Source: Thiotrichales bacterium (GTDB taxonomy: Bacteria; Pseudomonadota; Gammaproteobacteria; Francisellales; CACEW01). From it: 9,490 nucleotides of DNA. Where the stretch lies: the NCBI GenBank assembly GCA_023266165.1, contig JAHFRR010000045.1, positions 1 through 9,490 on the forward strand, in the 5' to 3' direction. Made by a program: the position numbers and the translations under genes. Below the pieces are notes generated by a model. That model was not told the DNA's origin. It worked only from the letters and a program-made list of their open reading frames with translations, and made no database searches. Below, in pieces: positions 1 through 4,333 of this stretch; within the stretch, counting starts at the first letter, position 1, and each line of letters opens with the position of its first letter.

Positions 1-105
1 AACATAATGAAAAGAGTGGGATGGTATAGCAAAATTTTTAGAGATAAGCTCGAGCTCTGGGCTGTATCTGAATTTTGTGAAATCTGCTATGATGCGTTCA
101 AATAG
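1..105 (+). other. Possible tail of an upstream reading frame, unrecognised
   Basis: Frame 1 is open from the left edge and closes at the TAG at 103-105. An ATG at 7-9 would alternatively give a 32-residue peptide rich in aromatic residues (Trp, Tyr, Phe) and containing two Cys. I do not recognise it and see no ribosome binding site before the ATG. It could be the C-terminus of an off-window gene, a degraded gene remnant, or chance. Confidence that it is translated is low. Confidence 0.15.
85..93 (+). promoter_or_regulatory. Candidate extended -10 promoter for the ATPase pair
   Basis: The sequence TGC-TATGAT at 85-93 fits an extended -10 element (TGn plus a 5/6 match to TATAAT). No good -35 hexamer lies 16-18 nt upstream, which extended -10 promoters can tolerate. 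Transcription would begin near position 100 and give a leader of about 24 nt before the ATG at 124. A weak purine-rich ribosome binding site (AAAGAGA, 111-117) lies 6 nt before that ATG. Confidence 0.35.
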
Positions 106-123
106 AGCGTAAAGAGATACAAG

Positions 124-1791
124 ATGAAGCTTTTAAACTTCCCCATTGGCACCAGTGATTTTGAGAAAATTCGCCTACACCAGGCGGAATATGTTGATAA
201 AACTCCTCTGATTGCAGAGATTTTAAGGGATGAGCGGGAGGTTTTGTTATTTCCTCGCCCTCGTCGATTTGGGAAGACGTTGAATCTCTCGATGCTCAAA
301 TACTTTTTTGATCTTCGCAAAAACACAAAACACCTGTTTCAAAATCTGATGATTGAGCAACTCCCTGAGTTTGCGCATATCAATCGATATCCTGTGATCC
401 ATCTAACCCTCAAAGACGTTAAAGCAGATACCTATGAAAGTGCGATCACAAAGATCGGCATGGTGATTGCAGAGCTCTATACAGAGCATGCGTATCTTTT
501 AGAGAGTGATTGTTTGGATGCCGATGGGAAAGCGTTTTTTGCTGCCGTGAAGGGTGTACGGGCAACAGAAGGGCAGCTAGAGATCAGCTTGCATGCTTTA
601 AGCCGCTGGCTCTCTGCGCATCATCAAACTAAAACTGTGATTTTAATGGATGAGTATGATTCTCCCATCCATGCCGCGTATACCGAGGGTTATTATGAAC
701 AATTGATTGGCTTTATGCGAGGCTTTATGGGCGCTGCCTTCAAAGACAATTCTCATTTATTTAAGGGTGTGATCACAGGGATTTTGAGGGTCTCGAAAGA
801 AGGCATGTTTTCAGGGCTTAACAATATTCGGGTGCATGGGATTTTATCCAATGACTATGCGCGATATTATGGATTCACCCAAGAGGAGGTTGACGGCCTG
901 CTGGCGCGAGTAGGGCGTCAAGATTTGAGAGAGGATATCAGGCGTTGGTATAATGGTTTGCAGTTTGGCGCGCTGGACATCTACAATCCCTGGTCGATCA
1001 TCAGTTTTTTCGATGACCATCTGGAATTCAAAGCTTACTGGGTCAATACGTCCGATAATGATCTTGTCAAACAAATTTTGGCAAAGAGCAGCTCTGGCCT
1101 TAAAGCTGACTTTGAGACCTTGGTTTCAGGGGGCGAGATCGTTCGAAATATTGATGAATTTATTACGCTGCCAGAGCTTTTTGCCAATGAAGACGTTGCT
1201 TTCAGTCTTCTTTTATTCTCAGGGTACTTGAAAGTCACGCAGAAAGAAATTGTCGATGGCGCTTATCGTTGCACACTGCAAATCCCGAATCTTGAAATCA
1301 AAGCGTTGTTCAAGAAGCTGCTGAAATCTTTTTTTAACACTAAAACCTATTCGATAGATCAGTACTCTGCCTTGTTGACGAGCCTAGTGACGGGGGATAT
1401 TGAAGTCTTTCAAAAATTGCTTTCTCACTATCTGCTGGCATGCTTCTCGTATTTTGATGCTACGCAAAAAGAGCCTGAAAGGTTCTATCATGGATTTGTA
1501 CTGGGACTTTTGGTCAGTCTCCAAGAAACTCATATCGTCAAATCCAATAAAGAATCGGGCTATGGGCGCTATGATGTCTTAATTATCCCAAAAGATCACT
1601 CCAAGCTTGGAACGATCATAGAGTTTAAAGTTGTCGATAAAAAGTCTGAAATAGCGCAAGGGATTGTGAAGGCTTTCAAGCAAATTGAAGACCAGCAATA
1701 CCGGATTGAGCTGGAATCGTTAGGGGTCTCGAAGATCCAAACCCTGGCGATTGTGTTTTGCGGTAAGCAGATGAAGGTTGTGGTGAGGTGA
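124..1791 (+). CDS. AAA-ATPase-like / PD-(D/E)xK nuclease-like protein, copy 1
   Basis: This 555-aa protein has the AAA-ATPase-like (PF09820) plus DUF1703-type architecture, a family of unknown cellular role often present in several copies in host-associated bacteria. Near the N-terminus the family signature RPRRFGKTLNLS (residues 45-56) carries the P-loop Gly50-Lys51-Thr52. Walker B is VILMDEYD (172-179, Asp176-Glu177). A sensor-like ITGILRVS follows at 217-224. The C-terminal nuclease-like core is visible as ESGYGRYD (477-484, Asp484) and EFK (500-502), so the D...ExK residues are intact. No signal peptide or membrane segment is seen, so it is probably cytoplasmic. The ATG at 124 is chosen because copy 2 starts with the same residues (MKLLNFPIGTSDFEKIRL). 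It lies 4 nt upstream of its paralogue, probably in one operon. Nucleotide binding and nuclease activity are inferred from motifs; the biological role (defence, selfish element, host interaction) cannot be told from the sequence. Confidence 0.9.
   Translation: MKLLNFPIGTSDFEKIRLHQAEYVDKTPLIAEILRDEREVLLFPRPRRFGKTLNLSMLKYFFDLRKNTKHLFQNLMIEQLPEFAHINRYPVIHLTLKDVKADTYESAITKIGMVIAELYTEHAYLLESDCLDADGKAFFAAVKGVRATEGQLEISLHALSRWLSAHHQTKTVILMDEYDSPIHAAYTEGYYEQLIGFMRGFMGAAFKDNSHLFKGVITGILRVSKEGMFSGLNNIRVHGILSNDYARYYGFTQEEVDGLLARVGRQDLREDIRRWYNGLQFGALDIYNPWSIISFFDDHLEFKAYWVNTSDNDLVKQILAKSSSGLKADFETLVSGGEIVRNIDEFITLPELFANEDVAFSLLLFSGYLKVTQKEIVDGAYRCTLQIPNLEIKALFKKLLKSFFNTKTYSIDQYSALLTSLVTGDIEVFQKLLSHYLLACFSYFDATQKEPERFYHGFVLGLLVSLQETHIVKSNKESGYGRYDVLIIPKDHSKLGTIIEFKVVDKKSEIAQGIVKAFKQIEDQQYRIELESLGVSKIQTLAIVFCGKQMKVVVR
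256..319 (+). repeat. 64-bp block identical to 1928-1991 (paralogue repeat)
   Basis: This block encodes the P-loop region of copy 1 and is identical base for base, wobble positions included, to 1928-1991 in copy 2 (constant offset 1672). The bases next to it on either side differ between the copies (255 versus 1927, 320 versus 1992). Confidence 0.85.
380..471 (+). repeat. 92-bp block identical to 2052-2143 (paralogue repeat)
   Basis: This is the longest exact match I found between the two tandem genes, at the same offset of 1672. It encodes residues of about 86-116 of each protein, outside the catalytic motifs, so selection on protein sequence does not easily explain why synonymous sites are also identical. 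The flanks (for example 320-379 against 1992-2051) are clearly diverged. Confidence 0.85.
620..659 (+). repeat. 40-bp block identical to 2292-2331 (paralogue repeat)
   Basis: This exact match spans the Walker B motif codons in both tandem genes, again at offset 1672. The base after it differs (660 T, 2332 C). Motif conservation explains the amino acids but not the full identity at wobble positions. Confidence 0.8.
1785..1791 (+). promoter_or_regulatory. Ribosome binding site for copy 2, inside the end of copy 1
   Basis: GAGGTGA sits 4 nt before the ATG at 1796 and contains the TGA stop of copy 1. This arrangement fits translational coupling, with ribosomes ending copy 1 reinitiating on copy 2, and supports a shared transcript. 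It also decides the start of copy 2. Confidence 0.6.
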
Positions 1792-1795
1792 TAGC

Positions 1796-3469
1796 ATGAA
1801 GCTTTTAAATTTCCCCATTGGTACTAGCGATTTTGAAAAAATTCGTTTGAGCGATGCTGAATATGTTGATAAAACTCAATGGATTGCAGAGATTTTACAA
1901 GATAAAAAAGAAGTACTCTTGTTTCCACGCCCTCGTCGATTTGGGAAGACGTTGAATCTCTCGATGCTCAAATACTTTTTTGATCTTCGCAGAGACTCGA
2001 AGCATTTGTTTAAAAACCTGATGATCGAAAAGCTGCCTGAGTTTGCGCATGTCAATCGATATCCTGTGATCCATCTAACCCTCAAAGACGTTAAAGCAGA
2101 TACCTATGAAAGTGCGATCACAAAGATCGGCATGGTGATTGCAAAGGTTTATACAGAACACGCCTATCTTTTGGAAAGCACAATTTTGGATGTGGATGCA
2201 AGAGAATACTTTGCAGCGGTGAAAGGCGTTCGCGCGACGAAAGAGCAACTTGAAACCAGCTTATATGATTTAAGTGATTGGCTTCATGCTTATCATCAAA
2301 CTAAAACTGTGATTTTAATGGATGAGTATGACTCCCCCGTCCATGCCGCGTATACTGAGGGTTATTATGAACAGTTGATTGGCTTTATGCGAAGCTTTAT
2401 GGGATCAGCCTTCAAAGATAATTCTCATTTATTTAAGGGCGTGATCACAGGGATTTTGAGAGTTTCTAAAGAGGGCATGTTTTCAGGCTTAAATAACATT
2501 GATGTGTATAGCTTGCTCTCAGATAAATACGCACAGTATTTTGGATTTACGCAAGAAGAAGTAGATGTTTTGCTTGAAAAGACGGGTCAACCTGATAACA
2601 GACAGATGATCCGAGATTGGTACAATGGTTTCAAGTTTGGCACCTGTGAGATCTACAACCCCTGGTCACTCATCAATTATTTCAGCAAGGGCGGTGAGCC
2701 TAATGTCTATTGGGTGAATACATCCAGTAATGATTTAGTGAAGGATATTTTGGCGGAAGGTGCAGGCTCGTTAAAATCTGAATTTGAAGCGTTGATGCGA
2801 GGCGAAAGTATCAGCCAACTTATTGACGAGTTTGTGACGCTTCCAGAGCTGCGCAATCAGGCGAATATGGCTTTTAGCTTGCTGGTGTTTTCAGGGTATT
2901 TGAAAATCATGAGCAAAGAGCGCATTGGTACACGCTATCGCTGCCAGATTTGCATTCCCAATCGAGAGATTCAGGAGTTGTTTGAGGGGTTGTTTAGCGC
3001 TTTTTTCAATACAAAAACCTATTCGATGGATCAGTATTCTGCCTTGTTGACGAGCCTGGTGACAGGGGATATCGTGTTATTTGAAGAGCTCTTACAAGAT
3101 TATTTGCTTGCAACGTTCTCATATTACGATGTCACTGAGAAAGAGCCTGAGCGGTTTTATCATGGATTTGTATTAGGGTTACTGGTGAGCCTTCAAAACA
3201 CCCATTGGGTCAAATCCAATAAAGAATCAGGTTATGGGCGCTATGATGTTTTAATTATCCCGAAAGATCAAACCCAATACCCTTTGGGCACGATGATTGA
3301 GTTCAAAGTAGTTCGAAAGCCAGAAGGTTTAGATCAAGGCATTGAGATTGCGTTTCAACAAATTGAAGATCAAAAATATCGGGTCGAGCTAGAAGCGCTT
3401 GGGATCTCCAAAATCCAGACGTTGGCGATTGTGTTTTGTGGTAAGCAGATGAAGCTCGCTGTGAAATAA
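1796..3469 (+). CDS. AAA-ATPase-like / PD-(D/E)xK nuclease-like protein, copy 2
   Basis: This 557-aa tandem paralogue of the preceding gene aligns without gaps over roughly its first 490 residues and then gains two residues just before the ExK strand. All visible motifs are kept: P-loop RPRRFGKT (45-52), Walker B VILMDEYD (172-179), ITGILRVS (217-224), GRYD with Asp484, and EFK at 502-504. Both copies therefore look functional rather than one being a relic. By eye the best conserved parts are residues 1-125, 165-235 and 403-555. The helical middle (about 236-400) is more diverged, which could reflect different partners or targets. No signal peptide or membrane segment is seen. The stop at 3467-3469 is almost directly followed by hemD, so hemD may be read from this transcript. 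Function is unknown; duplication suggests lineage-specific expansion. Confidence 0.9.
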   Translation: MKLLNFPIGTSDFEKIRLSDAEYVDKTQWIAEILQDKKEVLLFPRPRRFGKTLNLSMLKYFFDLRRDSKHLFKNLMIEKLPEFAHVNRYPVIHLTLKDVKADTYESAITKIGMVIAKVYTEHAYLLESTILDVDAREYFAAVKGVRATKEQLETSLYDLSDWLHAYHQTKTVILMDEYDSPVHAAYTEGYYEQLIGFMRSFMGSAFKDNSHLFKGVITGILRVSKEGMFSGLNNIDVYSLLSDKYAQYFGFTQEEVDVLLEKTGQPDNRQMIRDWYNGFKFGTCEIYNPWSLINYFSKGGEPNVYWVNTSSNDLVKDILAEGAGSLKSEFEALMRGESISQLIDEFVTLPELRNQANMAFSLLVFSGYLKIMSKERIGTRYRCQICIPNREIQELFEGLFSAFFNTKTYSMDQYSALLTSLVTGDIVLFEELLQDYLLATFSYYDVTEKEPERFYHGFVLGLLVSLQNTHWVKSNKESGYGRYDVLIIPKDQTQYPLGTMIEFKVVRKPEGLDQGIEIAFQQIEDQKYRVELEALGISKIQTLAIVFCGKQMKLAVK

Positions 3470-3473
3470 GGGG
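3468..3473 (+). promoter_or_regulatory. Shine-Dalgarno-like AAGGGG before hemD
   Basis: AAGGGG overlaps the stop of the ATPase copy 2. It lies 3 nt before an ATT (3477) and 6 nt before an ATC (3480), the only plausible starts upstream of the conserved HemD N-terminus. The 6-nt spacing is more usual and would favour ATC; ATT is the better documented rare start (infC). The evidence is suggestive only. Confidence 0.4.
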
Positions 3474-3476
3474 CCC

Positions 3477-4256
3477 ATTATCAACCCTCGCACGATTCTA
3501 CTCACCCGACCACAAGGGCTGGATGACTTGCTGGCGCAGGATCTTAGAGCCGCGGGGCTTGATGTTATACAATGGCCGTTGCTGGAGATTTCCCCGCTTG
3601 AGCCCCCTGATCTTTCAGCGCTGATCCTGCAAACGCAACCAACTGATTTGAAAATTCATTATATTTTTGTAAGCCGCTCAGCCATCCAGCATTGTCCAGA
3701 GGCGTTGCTCTCGAGCGTGTGCGCGCGAAAAAATCGTGTTTATGCCGTTGGGCGTGCAACCGCTGAGCGCTTGGAGTCCATGGGTGTCAGCGAGGTGAGT
3801 GTGCCCCCTCAAGCGGTGGGTGCGGAAGCTTTACTGGAGCTGGCGGAGTTGCAGTCGGTTTCAGGGTGCTTTTTTGTGATTATGCGGGGGGAGCGAGGGC
3901 GTGATGTTTTGTCGAAAACCCTCCGAGCACGTGGTGCGCGTGTGTGGGAGTGCCTCTGCTATCGTCAAGTGTGGCCGCAAGAAATGCCTTTCGCTGTGAC
4001 GAATACCTCGTTTGATGCGATCTTGCTGACCAGCGCGCTCGCGTTACAAGGTCTTTATTCCCTATGCCAGTCAAATCCTGAGGGATGTAATATTTGGAAA
4101 CAGATGGAATCTTCGTTATGGTTAATTCCACCTTCTTCGCATTCTGCCCTTCAAACGTTCCTAAAAGATCATGGATGCACACGCATTCAAAAGCTTTCAC
4201 ACCAGAGTTTTCAGGGGTTAGCGCTCAGCGCCCATGAGATTTTGCAATATCTCTGA
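3477..4256 (+). CDS. hemD: Uroporphyrinogen-III synthase (HemD), probable non-ATG start
   Basis: HemD closes hydroxymethylbilane to uroporphyrinogen III with inversion of ring D, the branch-point step of cytoplasmic haem and sirohaem synthesis. The frame gives about 259 aa from 3477 (E. coli HemD is 246). Family signatures, numbered from 3477: TILLTRP (6-12) at the very start, FVSRSA (64-69), VYAVGRATAERL (88-99), RGERGRD (137-143), the YRQVWP strand with its conserved Tyr (162-167), and ILLTSA (182-187). The frame is open only from 3465 and has no ATG, GTG or TTG before the TTG at 3528. Starting there would remove the first beta-strand (ILLTRP), so ATT 3477 or ATC 3480 is preferred. hemD normally follows hemC; here the ATPase pair precedes it directly. 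The function call is firm, the start is not, and a displaced or damaged 5' end is possible. Confidence 0.85.
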   Translation: MINPRTILLTRPQGLDDLLAQDLRAAGLDVIQWPLLEISPLEPPDLSALILQTQPTDLKIHYIFVSRSAIQHCPEALLSSVCARKNRVYAVGRATAERLESMGVSEVSVPPQAVGAEALLELAELQSVSGCFFVIMRGERGRDVLSKTLRARGARVWECLCYRQVWPQEMPFAVTNTSFDAILLTSALALQGLYSLCQSNPEGCNIWKQMESSLWLIPPSSHSALQTFLKDHGCTRIQKLSHQSFQGLALSAHEILQYL

Positions 4257-4278
4257 AAAAAGGGGTAGCGCTCTTTTT
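4257..4278 (+). terminator. Weak rho-independent-like hairpin after hemD
   Basis: Directly after the hemD stop, AAAAAGGG (4257-4264) can pair with CTCTTTTT (4271-4278), including one G-U pair, around a 6-nt loop. The 3' arm is T-rich and T-rich sequence continues to about 4284. The stem is mostly A-U, so it is weak and termination would be incomplete. An AGCGCT palindrome lies within the loop region. Confidence 0.4.
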
Positions 4279-4293
4279 CTATTTGGATTATAG

Positions 4294-4331
4294 TGACCTC
4301 ACTGTGTTGTCAGAGTGAAAATGTGAGGTTA
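4294..4331 (+). promoter_or_regulatory. Hairpin masking the ribosome binding site of the 853-aa gene
   Basis: TGACCTCAC (4294-4302) pairs with GTGAGGTTA (4323-4331), nine pairs with one G-U, around a 20-nt loop. The 3' arm contains GAGG (4325-4328), the evident Shine-Dalgarno sequence 5 nt before the GTG start at 4334. In a readthrough transcript from hemD the site would be sequestered. A transcript starting near 4301, from the weak TATAGT at 4289-4294, would lack most of the 5' arm and be open. Alternatively the dyad is a protein operator. Regulation here is inferred from structure only. Confidence 0.4.
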
Positions 4332-4333
4332 GT

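Noticed and set aside
124..3469. The ATPase pair as a defined anti-phage defence system.
   Set aside because: The ATPase and nuclease motifs fit many roles, and no known defence genes, toxin-antitoxin partner or integrase lies nearby, so a specific claim is not supportable.
4289..4294. TATAGT as a -10 box for the 853-aa gene.
   Set aside because: There is no acceptable -35 at 16-18 nt spacing and no TG extension; kept only as a possibility in the hairpin entry.
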